Source: Ensifer adhaerens (GTDB taxonomy: Bacteria; Pseudomonadota; Alphaproteobacteria; Rhizobiales; Rhizobiaceae). From it: 64,000 nt of DNA. Below are positions 31,052-40,654 of the stretch, piece by piece. Every line of letters starts with the position of its first letter. The first letter of the stretch is position 1. The position numbers and the translations under genes were made by a program. Location: contig NZ_CP083351.1 of assembly GCF_020035535.1 (NCBI RefSeq), positions 1-64,000 on the forward strand, read 5' to 3'. Below the pieces are notes generated by a model. The model saw only the letters and a list, made by a program, of their open reading frames with translations, did no database searches and was not told where the DNA came from.

Positions 31052-32281
31052 ATGGCCAACAGAAAACAGCAGCATTTCGTACCGCAGTTCATGTTGCGTC
31101 ACTTCGCAGCTGACCAAGGACACAAGACGAAGCCGCGGCAAATTAATCTGGTGAATATTTCGAGCGCCAAGATAATTGTCGGCGCCTCGCTAGCAGGCCA
31201 GTGTTATCGGGACTACTTTTACGGCAAAGATGGTGTTTTCGAAGAGAGCCTCAGCCAACTCGAGGGCGTGTTCTCGGCTCTTGCGCGCAAGATGATCAAC
31301 TCATGTTCGATCGATGTACGCGACGGATGGGACCTGATCCTGATGATCTCGCTCCAGAGAGCACGGACTGCTCGCGCTGGTGACGAATTCAATAGCATGG
31401 CGGAGAAAATGCTTCGCCTCTACATGCATAACCGGGTAAGCGAAGAAGTCCTTCGGTCCGTCAGGATTGGATTGAAGGAAGTTGCCAATCACAACATATC
31501 GACAGCTTTCAAATTGGCTCCGCTGTTGATGGACCTCAAGCAGCTTCTCGTAATAAACCGCACTTCGACGCCCTTCATTATTGCAGATAACCCTGTTGTT
31601 TCGACCAACCTGTTCGGTCGAATGAAAGCACCAGATCGTATGGCGGGCCTTACTCGAGCCGGTCTGCAACTCTTCATGCCGCTCTCACCGCAGTTTGGCC
31701 TCCTCTTCCACGATCCGAACGTCTACTCCGCGGATGCTCTTGGCAATGTCCTTAGACTCAAAAGTAAGGAGGACGCGTTTCTTCTGAACGAGCTGCAGTG
31801 GTTGAACGCATATGAGAACATCTATTTCCCGCCTTCGCTCCTGAAGTCAGATCTTGATGCGTTGGTGGCCATCAAACGTGAGCCAACAGAGCTTTCCAAG
31901 ATGACCCGCGCAGAGCGTAGAGGAGAAGAAGATGGATTCGTTGTGACGACGAAAGACGAATTCGCAGCGCCGTCGGAGGGCGTGAAATCGGAGCTCGTAT
32001 TCGTATCAGCTACCACGCTTTCAAAAGATGTGCGTCTGCGTGGGATTCGGATCAGGGATAAGCCGCGATACCATGACGATGGCAGTATGGGCTCTTTCGT
32101 TCGAGATCCGATATGGGAGGAAATCGTTCGCGATTTTGCCGACGAAATAACCCACAACAACGCCAAGGCGTCGCAAATCTGGGAGTTCGTCGCAGACCAC
32201 CCAGACCACGACCGTGTCGGCCCCTGGCTGCAGCGCGCGGCGCGTCGAACAAGCAGAAGGAGAGCTCAACACCCGACCTAG
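31052..32281 (+). CDS. DUF4238 protein
   Basis: A 409-aa protein. The N-terminal QQHFVPQFMLRHFA (H-x2-P-x3-L-R-x-F) and the central TPFIIADNPVVSTN are hallmarks of DUF4238, a family common in defence-rich and mobile regions but without an established activity. The ATG follows a purine-rich site (GAGCGAGG). The Arg-rich tail (QRAARRTSRRRAQ) may bind nucleic acid. A second, distant DUF4238 gene is at 41956-42861. Confidence 0.85.
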   Translation: MANRKQQHFVPQFMLRHFAADQGHKTKPRQINLVNISSAKIIVGASLAGQCYRDYFYGKDGVFEESLSQLEGVFSALARKMINSCSIDVRDGWDLILMISLQRARTARAGDEFNSMAEKMLRLYMHNRVSEEVLRSVRIGLKEVANHNISTAFKLAPLLMDLKQLLVINRTSTPFIIADNPVVSTNLFGRMKAPDRMAGLTRAGLQLFMPLSPQFGLLFHDPNVYSADALGNVLRLKSKEDAFLLNELQWLNAYENIYFPPSLLKSDLDALVAIKREPTELSKMTRAERRGEEDGFVVTTKDEFAAPSEGVKSELVFVSATTLSKDVRLRGIRIRDKPRYHDDGSMGSFVRDPIWEEIVRDFADEITHNNAKASQIWEFVADHPDHDRVGPWLQRAARRTSRRRAQHPT

Positions 32282-32339
32282 CAATTCTTTGGCCCTCTAT
32301 GGGTCTTCCTCACTTTGTGTGGAGATCGGCTGATGTCGT

Positions 32340-32695
32340 TTGGCATTTAACTGTGAGAATGCGGCCGCTTCTTTCACTGTTGGCATTTAATTTGAGATTC
32401 CGTGGGCTGAAAGTGTAGCTGCAAAGACCTCCGCAAATGGCGCCCGCAGCCCACCGTCTCTTCTATAGCGTTGCCGAAGCGGGCTCTATTCTCACCCATC
32501 ATATGGGCACGAAGCATGGAAAGCATCGCCTCGGCTCGTCGATACGCTCATCCGAAAGCGCTTCGTCAATCTCGTCGGGTAGTGGATCGTTCATTCAGAA
32601 ACACCATCTATTTCGTCGGCGGTTGAATCTCACGTTACGTGCCAAAATCAAAGCGGCAATCTCAAATTAACTGCCAAGTCTCAGATTAAGTGCCA
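32340..32695. mobile_element. Non-autonomous element bounded by five ~20-bp repeats
   Basis: Two direct repeats on the left, TTGGCATTTAACTGTGAGA (32340) and TTGGCATTTAATTTGAGATT (32380), face three inverted copies on the right (32626-32645, 32658-32677, 32679-32695; e.g. AATCTCAAATTAACTGCCAA). Several binding repeats at each end are a feature of Mu/Tn7-type transposons. No transposase lies inside, only short decayed frames, so this looks like a deletion derivative or MITE mobilised in trans. It covers the gene-free stretch 32282-32697. Confidence 0.6.
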
Positions 32696-32697
32696 GG

Positions 32698-33036
32698 CTA
32701 TCTTATTGAAATTATTGCCGTCGGAGTCTGGCGGTTAAATGCGAAACAACAACCGGCGCGATAGCCGAGGAAGGTCATCGCACCAATGATACCGATGGCC
32801 CAGTACCAAGGCTGGCCCGGAAGGTGGAGCCCGTAGAAGTCCAAATAGCTGCCGGTCCGCTTGCCCTGGTCGATGATGACACTGACCTGTTCTGGCGGGA
32901 TGACACCGCCGGCAACCGGAGAGCCGTCGATCGTCTGGACCAAGTTGACGCCGGGAAGCCCGAACGCGATGGCGCCCAGCAGCGCGCCGATCCCGGCGAA
33001 GGCAATTGGCAGAATCCAGTTCCTTACAAACAACAC
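32698..33036 (-). CDS. Small membrane protein, unknown
   Basis: A 112-aa protein from a GTG at 33036 with a good ribosome site (GAGG about 7 nt upstream). There are two hydrophobic segments: ILPIAFAGIGALLGAIAFGL near the N-terminus and WYWAIGIIGAMTFLGYRAG near the C-terminus, with a polar loop between. Not recognised. Its stop lies directly beside the repeat element, whose insertion may have altered the last residues. Confidence 0.55.
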   Translation of the reverse strand: MLFVRNWILPIAFAGIGALLGAIAFGLPGVNLVQTIDGSPVAGGVIPPEQVSVIIDQGKRTGSYLDFYGLHLPGQPWYWAIGIIGAMTFLGYRAGCCFAFNRQTPTAIISIR

Positions 33037-33469
33037 CTGTTGCCCTCAAAGCCCACAATCACTGCGGCGACCGTAGGCAGGATCGTTGAGGGAGGCAACG
33101 CTGTCAGAGTGACTGTCCGTGCGACAGCTACCAACAGAATGTTGGCTATCAACACTTTTGTGAGGGGAAGGGAGTTGTCATGTGCGGCGTTACACAGCAC
33201 ACATAGAGTCATCCCCAGATATGGGGATTGGAGCGCCGAGGGAGGGGAACGGTTTTGGAGACCGAGACCCTTCCTCGACTAGCCGCAGTCCCCCAGCGTT
33301 TGATGTGCAGTTTGGACCTGCACTGCTGCGCGAACCAGTTACGACACAGCAACAAAACCGTGAATCGTGGCTGGAAAGCAAGCAGGTCAACGAGGTTTTA
33401 CCGAGTTATCCCGTGGTGATTTGCCCGATTCGGTGTAACCGCGTTGAATAATTGGCTTTTTGCCGACAA
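33037..33469. other. Intergenic, 430 bp, nothing recognised
   Basis: Only overlapping short frames on both strands; no conserved motif, repeat or RNA seen. Confidence 0.4.
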
Positions 33470-33775
33470 TCAGTCGCCTGGATTATCCCGCGGAGGTCTC
33501 GATTTTGGAGGCCTGTACTTGAAAATCTGCTCGATGGCGTGCTCGTGAACTGTGATCGGATACTGGTAGCCGGGGATTTTCACTCGATACCCGCCACCCT
33601 CCTCCACTCGGACCACCTCGCCTCGGCCGGCTGCGAGTTCGGTGAAGACGCCGAGCTCGACCGCGCTGAGCGTGGCTTTGGAGGCCCAGAAGCCCATGCC
33701 GAGCGCTGCGTGATGTTGCGCGGCGTCGTTGCGCCCATCGCTCGTCTCCTTGTGAATCCTGTCGTCGAACGGCAT
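33470..33775 (-). pseudogene. Truncated methyltransferase N-terminal fragment
   Basis: The frame contains LGMGFWASKATLSAVELGVFTEL, the dimerisation-helix signature at the start of many SAM-dependent O-methyltransferases, but then changes to unrelated sequence (GYRVKIPGYQYPITVHEHAIEQIFKY) and stops at 101 aa. The catalytic domain is missing. The fusion tail may belong to another decayed gene. Nothing is seen in 33776-34064. Confidence 0.55.
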
Positions 33776-34064
33776 CTGAGACTGGGACTAAAACCGAATC
33801 GGGTCCGGAGGCGCTGCAAAGCCGAGGACGTCCCGAGGCACCTGCAAGGAAAGTGGAGCGTTTTGCGAGGGGCTGCAATTAATCCAGAAGCACTAGCGGA
33901 GAGACCAACCGAAATTGAGTTGACATTATCGTCTCCCGTAAGTTCGCACTTCCCGGCCGCGGCGAACCAATCTTTTGAAGCGGCAGATCTCGTCCTATTG
34001 GCTTTCCCATCAATCGCGTCCATTCTAGGTTGCGGTTCCAGAGGGTATTAGTTGGGGCGAATGG

Positions 34065-37000
34065 ATGAACTTAAGCGTGGGAACATTCTATCAACAGAAC
34101 ATGCCGAGTGTTCTGGACAAGGAAGTCTCCGATCTATCAAAAGATGCCTTTGGTCATCACCATTTCGCCAACGCCCTAAGAAGCCTGATCGAAGGTTCTC
34201 ATCGTCCCCCTTTTAGTATCGGTCTGCTTGGAACCTGGGGCACCGGGAAAAGCACTATCAAGGAGCTATATCTCTCATCCCTAGCTTCCGATTCGACTGG
34301 TCCGACTGGGAAGAAGCGAGCGAACCGCTTCCGCCCCATAATCTTCAATGCGTGGAGGTATGGTGGCGATGAGGACATCAAGCGGGCGTTGCTTAGACAC
34401 GTTTTTCTTCAGCTGGGCGGCGACGACGTTGAACTTCGTCGTAGGCTCTATCAGCAGGTGACTGACTCCGCCCAGACAAGCCGAGGTTTCGGAGAGTGGC
34501 TCAAAGAGGCAGTCCTTCAGAATATTGCTTCGGCGGGCCTGTTCCTATTGTTACTAGTGGGCAGTATCGGTGTCATATGGACGGCTTCCTACGGTCTCGG
34601 ACTCTCCGATCAATGGGGGCTTTCAGTCGTCCTGTCGGTGGCGGCGATTGTTGCCGCATTTTTAGGCAAGTATGTCGTCGATATCCGCCTGAAGTCGCCT
34701 ACGCTCTTTAACAACCAGACCGTTATTTCCTTTCCCACAACGAGCGCTGAGGAATACGAACGGCTTCTGGTAGACCAAATCAAAAAGTTTCGAGCTGGAC
34801 GCGAAGGTCGTTCATGCGAACGGCTCGTCATATTTGTCGACGATCTTGATCGACTGTCAGCAGCCGAAATGGTGTCAGGCTTGGATGCCGTACGAACTTT
34901 TCTGGAGCTTCCGCTCGGCGACGGATCGGAGAACTTCGGAATCATCTTCGTTATCTCATGCGACGAAGACCGCGTGGCAGATGCACTCTCTCGGGGACGT
35001 GGGAGAATCAATCCCGACTTGCCGGGATCTGTTTTCACACGCTCTGACGCACGGCGCTATCTGGACCGACTTTTCCAGTTTCGGCTGGAAATACCGCCTT
35101 TCCCAAAGCTAGACATGCGGCAGTTCGCAGAAAAGAAGCTGCGCGAAATGGGTGACATCGCCGCTAGCATTGAAGAAGGCCATGTTACATTGCAGGATGT
35201 CGTGGAACGATTGATCCACGTCGGTGTGCAGAGTCCTCGAAATGCTATTCAACTGTTGAATGCATTTACGCAGACTTGGTGGATTGCTATCCAACGCGAG
35301 CGTAGCGGGATCGGCTCAAGCGCTCCGGGCGTACTGTACGACGGCGCGGTGTCAAAGCATCCTGTGGCCTTGGCAGCTTTATGTGTTCTGCGCGTCGACT
35401 TTCCAGATTTTTACAGTGAGCTGCAAAGACACCCAGAACTAATTCAGGATTTCACCCGAGTTGTCTTCAGAGGTGTGCCATTCAACACTCTTTCGGCAAA
35501 CTCTCAGCATGCACTGAAGGAATTCCTGGTCGTTCAGGGCAACGAGATCGGACATGACGTTCGGGTCGAACACCGAAACCTCCGTCAGTACCTGTCCAGC
35601 CTGCTAGACCTGCGCTGGCCAAGATCTCTTCAACCCCTTCTTCTTCTTGCCCAGGATGCGATTTCTCGGAAATACGGAGATCGGGCTGCCGAGCTACACG
35701 ACGCATTCGTTTCCGGCGATACGAGAGGGGTGTTAGAGATCTTTGGGCATCATCTGGACAATGCTGTCCTAGACCGAGACGACGTTCGTCTGTTGGAAGA
35801 TCTTGCTGAAGGCTTGCCAGATGACACTCAGACGCGACGCGTGAGCGCGGCAAGAGTTTTGGCTGCAATTGCTCATAGGATTCCCGCCGACACTCGCAAC
35901 GGCTTAATGGTGCCTTTGGCGCGCCAGATGATCAGCTTAAAGGACATAAGGACCAACGTTGGACCGACAGCGGCAAGAGAGATCATATCCGCTCTCCCGG
36001 CCGCCGATAGGCGCGAGGTAGCCGAGAGCTTTGGCAAAGACCTACTCACGGGCCAAAAACTGGAGTGGCGATTGCCCTCGGGCGAAACGCCTAACCTCGA
36101 AGAATTGGTCTCTGATGCCAACGCAGCAGCCGAGCTCGCTCTCGACGTACGTAAGAGCAATGGGCTGTCATCGGCTACCGACGTGCTCCTCAAAGCTTGG
36201 TTGCTTGGGCGAGAGGTCCAGTCATCCCAAGGATCGCAGTCAGTTCCTTTCTCACAGCTTGAGAAGTGGATGGAAGAGCACCCAAACCATTTGCTTGACT
36301 TGCTGGGTGCTGATTACGCCGACCTGGCCATTGGCGAGTTGGAAAGGAATCCCACCGCTATTCCCGACAAGATGCGTACACTCCAGCGAATTGGCCTGGT
36401 GAGTGAAAAACTCGCCGAAGGCGGTCAGGAGAGTCGCGAGGTGTTGTGGGTTCAGGTAACCCGCCTGGTGGCCATGCGAGATCCGCAAGTTTCTTCGGCG
36501 GCGTGGAAGGAGGCCGGATTGCGAGCGGCGCTGGCTACGGGCCAGCAAGCACGGGCATTTCTCATCGCATTCGCAAGCCGACTCGAAAAGGAAATGACGG
36601 ATGCCGACCAATGGGGGTTGGACTGGAACGCCGGCGCGCAACGATTTCTAGATTTGGCTGCCCGGTGGGATGCTTTTATCGACAGTGGGTGCGCGGAGGG
36701 TGTGCTCCCGCTGACCCAATCTTGGGGAGAAATCGATGAGACCTCTGCATACATGACAAGGGCTGCAGAGATTCTCCTGCGCCGTGACAGGGATACCTGG
36801 GACCGTCTAATAGAACATCTCACCAAGAAAACGTTCGGGGAATTGCCTTGGCCATCCCTGGAATACATCGCTATCAAACTCAGCGAGCTAAACGACATAC
36901 AAAAGTCCACACTCGCGGACCAGATGAACGCGCTGGTTAATGGCGATACCATCGGGTCAGAAGACGCGGAGAAGTACGCGAAGTTCATAGCCGCCGCACC

Positions 37001-38147
37001 CGAGGATGCGTGGTCATCTGCACCATTACTTGCGCACTCGAAGGTTTCACGGAGTCGGGTTGTCGCTATGGCGACACGGGTTGAATATCTCTCAGCTATC
37101 TTCCCGGCGGCGCGCGCACTACTGAGCAGAGCTCCTAAGGGGCAGACCGCCAACGTTCTGACTCCTCTGTTTGAACAGGCGGCAGGCGCCCCCAGTGTCT
37201 ATCCGATTCTCCATCGCGAGATGATTGGCAAATGGCCGGAGGAAAACGATCAGACTGGGCCCTATGGCCCTAACGCCATCGCGTCTCGCGCGATCCAGTT
37301 CATTAGAGAGAATCCCGCGCTTGAGGGCTCAGGCGATGTCTTTCAATCCGTCGTAGACATGGCTTCTCGAAACGTTGTCACAGAGAGTACCAGCGCCGAA
37401 CTATCAGGCGCAGCAGTGATCTTGTGGCCCCATTCACCAAGGTCCGTCGTTTCGAGCATCGCGCAGATTGCTTCACTGATGTCTATTGGCGACATTAAGC
37501 GACTCCTGACTGGAAATCAGAGCGACAACACGCGGGCGAATATCCAGGCGATCGTTGATGCGCTGTCCGGCGGTGCGGACGAAGCGCGGTGTCTAGCTAT
37601 CGCGAAGGAGCTCCTCAGCAGCCCGCCTAAACAGATCGATGACATGCCCGATGGGGCACTGAGCGTTTGGCTCTTAGCAGCCCAGAAACATCAAGCGAAA
37701 GTCGTTCAAGCTCTTCTAATCGAAGCGGGACTGACTGATGAGCAAAGGGAACGCGTTTTGTCTTATGTAATTGCGCAACGTGAGAAACTCGGGTTGGCGT
37801 TCTTTACCGCTATGTTGCCGAGCATTTTGCGAAAAGCGGGAGAACCGAAGTCACTCGGAATCGTTATCAACCGGATCGATAATATCCTCTCCTTGGCGAA
37901 AAACAGCGATCAGAGGAGTTCACTCGTTACCGCTCTCGTTCCTACGCTGCAGCAACTTACAGGGGATCATCTTGCAATCATCGCTCGTGCAATCCATGAC
38001 TTGGGGGGCAAGGGTGCCGTCGAACGAAACACCGAACTACTTGAAACGATGGACGCCAACCAATTGGCAATCCTCGCGCGAGAACTGCCCGGGTCAAAGG
38101 CAATTGCACGGCATATTAGTTCTCAAGGAAAAGCAACCGGCGAATAG
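34065..38147 (+). CDS. KAP-family P-loop NTPase, large membrane-associated form
   Basis: A 1360-aa protein. KAP NTPases have two membrane helices inserted between the Walker motifs, and that is seen here: Walker A GTWGTGKS at 56-63, hydrophobic segments at about 153-173 (SAGLFLLLLVGSIGVIWTA) and 185-203 (LSVVLSVAAIVAAFLG), then Walker B LVIFVDDLDRLS near 254-265. The remaining ~950 residues are helical, repeat-like and soluble, longer than in most family members. Such NTPases are frequent in prokaryotic defence islands, where a large C-terminus may sense invaders; that role is inferred. No partner gene overlaps it. Confidence 0.85.
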   Translation: MNLSVGTFYQQNMPSVLDKEVSDLSKDAFGHHHFANALRSLIEGSHRPPFSIGLLGTWGTGKSTIKELYLSSLASDSTGPTGKKRANRFRPIIFNAWRYGGDEDIKRALLRHVFLQLGGDDVELRRRLYQQVTDSAQTSRGFGEWLKEAVLQNIASAGLFLLLLVGSIGVIWTASYGLGLSDQWGLSVVLSVAAIVAAFLGKYVVDIRLKSPTLFNNQTVISFPTTSAEEYERLLVDQIKKFRAGREGRSCERLVIFVDDLDRLSAAEMVSGLDAVRTFLELPLGDGSENFGIIFVISCDEDRVADALSRGRGRINPDLPGSVFTRSDARRYLDRLFQFRLEIPPFPKLDMRQFAEKKLREMGDIAASIEEGHVTLQDVVERLIHVGVQSPRNAIQLLNAFTQTWWIAIQRERSGIGSSAPGVLYDGAVSKHPVALAALCVLRVDFPDFYSELQRHPELIQDFTRVVFRGVPFNTLSANSQHALKEFLVVQGNEIGHDVRVEHRNLRQYLSSLLDLRWPRSLQPLLLLAQDAISRKYGDRAAELHDAFVSGDTRGVLEIFGHHLDNAVLDRDDVRLLEDLAEGLPDDTQTRRVSAARVLAAIAHRIPADTRNGLMVPLARQMISLKDIRTNVGPTAAREIISALPAADRREVAESFGKDLLTGQKLEWRLPSGETPNLEELVSDANAAAELALDVRKSNGLSSATDVLLKAWLLGREVQSSQGSQSVPFSQLEKWMEEHPNHLLDLLGADYADLAIGELERNPTAIPDKMRTLQRIGLVSEKLAEGGQESREVLWVQVTRLVAMRDPQVSSAAWKEAGLRAALATGQQARAFLIAFASRLEKEMTDADQWGLDWNAGAQRFLDLAARWDAFIDSGCAEGVLPLTQSWGEIDETSAYMTRAAEILLRRDRDTWDRLIEHLTKKTFGELPWPSLEYIAIKLSELNDIQKSTLADQMNALVNGDTIGSEDAEKYAKFIAAAPEDAWSSAPLLAHSKVSRSRVVAMATRVEYLSAIFPAARALLSRAPKGQTANVLTPLFEQAAGAPSVYPILHREMIGKWPEENDQTGPYGPNAIASRAIQFIRENPALEGSGDVFQSVVDMASRNVVTESTSAELSGAAVILWPHSPRSVVSSIAQIASLMSIGDIKRLLTGNQSDNTRANIQAIVDALSGGADEARCLAIAKELLSSPPKQIDDMPDGALSVWLLAAQKHQAKVVQALLIEAGLTDEQRERVLSYVIAQREKLGLAFFTAMLPSILRKAGEPKSLGIVINRIDNILSLAKNSDQRSSLVTALVPTLQQLTGDHLAIIARAIHDLGGKGAVERNTELLETMDANQLAILARELPGSKAIARHISSQGKATGE

Positions 38148-38431
38148 AAGTATACGGCCCGGGGCAATGTCCTTGCGGTTGCTCGCTCGATGAGAGCAGT
38201 CAAGCCGCAGGTGTCGTACGATAGCGCCGGCGACCTTCAGTCTACGGTCGATTGCGATTGGCTGCCGTGCGCTCTTGACGAATCGAGGCGCCGACACGAT
38301 GTTTCTATTTGGACCGTGGCTCCAAACGTGTCGCCAAGTTAAAAGCCACTCCTTATCAAGTGTGCACGCCGAACCCCATCCTCGGCTGCTGATTAAATGG
38401 CGTCCGGCTGCCGATGCGATGAGGTTTCGCC

Positions 38432-39205
38432 ATGCACTTGCTTGTCCATGAATCCAATCTGCCTTCGATCAAAGAAAGCCTGAGAAAGGCCCATACTTGC
38501 ACGCAGCCAACCCACCGCACGGAAGCGGCTGCAAAGGCTCTCGGTTTCTTCACTTATGCAAGCTTCCGGAGCTCACTGAAGACTGGCGTTGTACCGGTGA
38601 GCGTCGACGATGAGGTTTATTGCTCCAGTCTTGCCGTGCCAACGAAAACGGAGGGGGGTAAGCCTGTTCGAGTTCTCTCGCGAGCTGTTGCTCGCGCCAT
38701 GCTTCGCAAGGTGCTCGACGAACAACCGGAACTGACACTGCGTGGCTTTGATGCAGGGTGGCTCGGAAGTCGCGACGAATTGCGTAAGCCGAGAGATGAG
38801 CGTGAAGCCCTTTTTGCGGAGAGGCGACGGGAAGCTTATGACGATGACTGGGCCGCAGACCAATTCGAACTGGCTCTGGTTTTCCTTTCACGGCAGGTCA
38901 TCATTAAATCGCTCAACCGAAAAGTGGGAAGTTATGGTCTGAAGCATCGCGCTGAAGATCTGTCACGATCATACGGCCTGTTCACGCATCTCGGAGACTA
39001 TGTTTCCAACGGCATGCTTATCGCCGCGGCCTATGCGACGGGCTTCACCGTGAGGCGCGCTGCATTCGATTCTTACAATGCTTATCTGAACATCTCCATG
39101 CACACGCTAAAAGAGTCGCAAGGTGGCGGAAGAAGCACGCGCGAAGAGAGGCGCGCCATCGTCCGCTCCATGTATGCGCCGACGGTCCCCTTTAAAGCAG
39201 CGTAA
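38432..39205 (+). CDS. Hypothetical plasmid protein, 257 aa
   Basis: Not assigned. The N-terminus (SIKESLRKAHTCTQPTHRTEAAAKALGFFTYASFRSSL) matches a pattern I recall at the start of many mobile-element proteins of unknown function. The middle is charged and helical. It ends 118 bp before the HNH gene on the same strand and could share a transcript with that operon. The preceding 284 bp (38148-38431) show no gene. Confidence 0.55.
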   Translation: MHLLVHESNLPSIKESLRKAHTCTQPTHRTEAAAKALGFFTYASFRSSLKTGVVPVSVDDEVYCSSLAVPTKTEGGKPVRVLSRAVARAMLRKVLDEQPELTLRGFDAGWLGSRDELRKPRDEREALFAERRREAYDDDWAADQFELALVFLSRQVIIKSLNRKVGSYGLKHRAEDLSRSYGLFTHLGDYVSNGMLIAAAYATGFTVRRAAFDSYNAYLNISMHTLKESQGGGRSTREERRAIVRSMYAPTVPFKAA

Positions 39206-39323
39206 GCGGAAACGGCGGCGGGAACCGAAGAAAACCGGTTCCTGCCCGGTTCTGACAAGGAGCTCACTTGATTACTTGAGATATCGATGCGATCTCGGTC
39301 GCATCGGATTTCAGGACCCTTCC

Positions 39324-40016
39324 ATGGCAGCTCGAAAACACATTCCCAACGAAACCAAACTCCGGCTCTTTTCGGAAGCTTCGGGGCATTGCCAACGTCC
39401 CCAGTGCCTTGAGACGCTTTTCCCGGCCGAATTGGGCGGGGACAAGCATATCGCTGAGATGGCTCATGTGATCCCGCACGGGAAAGACGGACCGCGTCAT
39501 GCAGAGCGGCCTGATGGAGAGTTTGAGGCCGATACTTTCGAAAACCTCATACTGTTGTGTCCCACCTGTCATACGATCGTGGACAAGGATCCTGGCGCAC
39601 ATCCACGAAATACCTTGTTGGACTGGAAGGCGAACCATATTTCCGCGTTGGCACGCAAGATAGGCATCCACGCTTACGAAGACCGCGGCCAAGTGCGAGA
39701 CGCCGTGGTTGCGGCCATGGAGGAAAACAAGGCGGTATGGAGAAAGTTCGCGCCCACCGAAGGATCGGATTTCGAATACAATCCCGAGTCTGAGGCGGCG
39801 AAGACTTGGACCCACAGGATGAGAAGCGTCATTCTGCCGAACCATTTTCGCATTCAGGACATCATCCTCGCAAACCTTCATCATGCCACGGGGGAGGAGC
39901 GGGAGGCTTTTGGGCAGTACCAGGAACATGTCAGGGGCCTCTCCGAGCGTCATGTTTGCGGCGTTAATGGCAGAGCCATCCGCTACCCTGAAAAGATGGA
40001 CGGAATCTTCGCATGA
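39324..40016 (+). CDS. HNH endonuclease, first gene of a three-gene operon
   Basis: A 230-aa protein from the ATG at 39324 (the frame is open further upstream but reads as unlikely basic text). It has an HNH core: zinc cysteines C23 and C28 (CQRPQC), H48 (EMAHVIPH), N74 (TFENLILLCPTCH), C79, C82 and H83. All catalytic and structural residues are present. Residues about 100-230 form a helical domain I cannot name; it is too short for the SAVED domain of Cap5-type HNH effectors. It overlaps the next gene by 4 nt (ATGA), so the products are probably made together. Its context suggests a defence effector. Confidence 0.8.
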   Translation: MAARKHIPNETKLRLFSEASGHCQRPQCLETLFPAELGGDKHIAEMAHVIPHGKDGPRHAERPDGEFEADTFENLILLCPTCHTIVDKDPGAHPRNTLLDWKANHISALARKIGIHAYEDRGQVRDAVVAAMEENKAVWRKFAPTEGSDFEYNPESEAAKTWTHRMRSVILPNHFRIQDIILANLHHATGEEREAFGQYQEHVRGLSERHVCGVNGRAIRYPEKMDGIFA

Positions 40017-40654
40017 CCTGGCAGGTTAAGTTCGCTCGGAGCATCGTCACGGAAATTGCGGGAGTGACATCCGTAGAGCCTGAGGGGGGTGAAGCCCTCA
40101 GGATCACGATGCAGGATCAGCCTGACGTCTTGGCCGTTATCTCTCCCGCCCATAGGGTGAACGCCGAGGCGGCGGCGCGCTACCACGACGAATACCCTGA
40201 CATGGATTTTCTCTGCGGATACAGGACGTCCTGCCTTTGGGAAGGCGACGCAATCAGATACCTGGAAGGCAACAATATAGGCTGGGGTACCATTGGCACA
40301 CTCAACTCGGCTCTTCCAAAGGGCTCCGTCAATTCGGCCGCCCACAAGGATTTCTTCTTCTCGGACCGGGCCCTGAGGCAGTCGCGAGATGTTGCGAACG
40401 TCTTTCGGGAATTCGATCAGGTCCACACGGTAACGCTCGTCAGCGGGCGTGCGCTCAGAATCGGTATGATCATGAAATACGAACCGACAGCCGACAGTGT
40501 CCGCACCCTTTGGGATCAGTTCGGCGCCGTCGACATTGCTTGGAATATCAATCCGAATGGGAAGCCCACTCCAGAGGCCATCGAAGCCGGACGCGAACTG
40601 GGATGCGAGGTGGTCCAGTGGGACGACTTGAAGGCGATTATGAAGAAGGGGTGA
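40013..40654 (+). CDS. Unknown 213-aa protein, second gene of the HNH operon
   Basis: Not recognised. It starts inside the HNH stop codon and its own stop overlaps the start of the nucleotidyltransferase gene by one base. Visible features are an N-terminal strand-rich region (EGGEALRITMQDQPDVLAVIS), an aromatic/Gly motif (GWGTIGTLNSALPKGS) and a C-terminal alpha/beta piece with NINPNGKPTPEAIEAGRELG and CEVVQWDDLKAIM, which resembles the last strands of restriction-nuclease-like folds. No membrane segment. The most distinctive unknown in the window because of its coupling to both neighbours. Confidence 0.7.
   Translation: MTWQVKFARSIVTEIAGVTSVEPEGGEALRITMQDQPDVLAVISPAHRVNAEAAARYHDEYPDMDFLCGYRTSCLWEGDAIRYLEGNNIGWGTIGTLNSALPKGSVNSAAHKDFFFSDRALRQSRDVANVFREFDQVHTVTLVSGRALRIGMIMKYEPTADSVRTLWDQFGAVDIAWNINPNGKPTPEAIEAGRELGCEVVQWDDLKAIMKKG

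Noticed and set aside
39324..40016. Cap5-type (HNH-SAVED) CBASS effector
   Set aside because: The HNH core is similar, but the remaining ~130 residues are too short for a SAVED domain and no CD-NTase of normal size is present; the 106-aa NTase is MNT-like.
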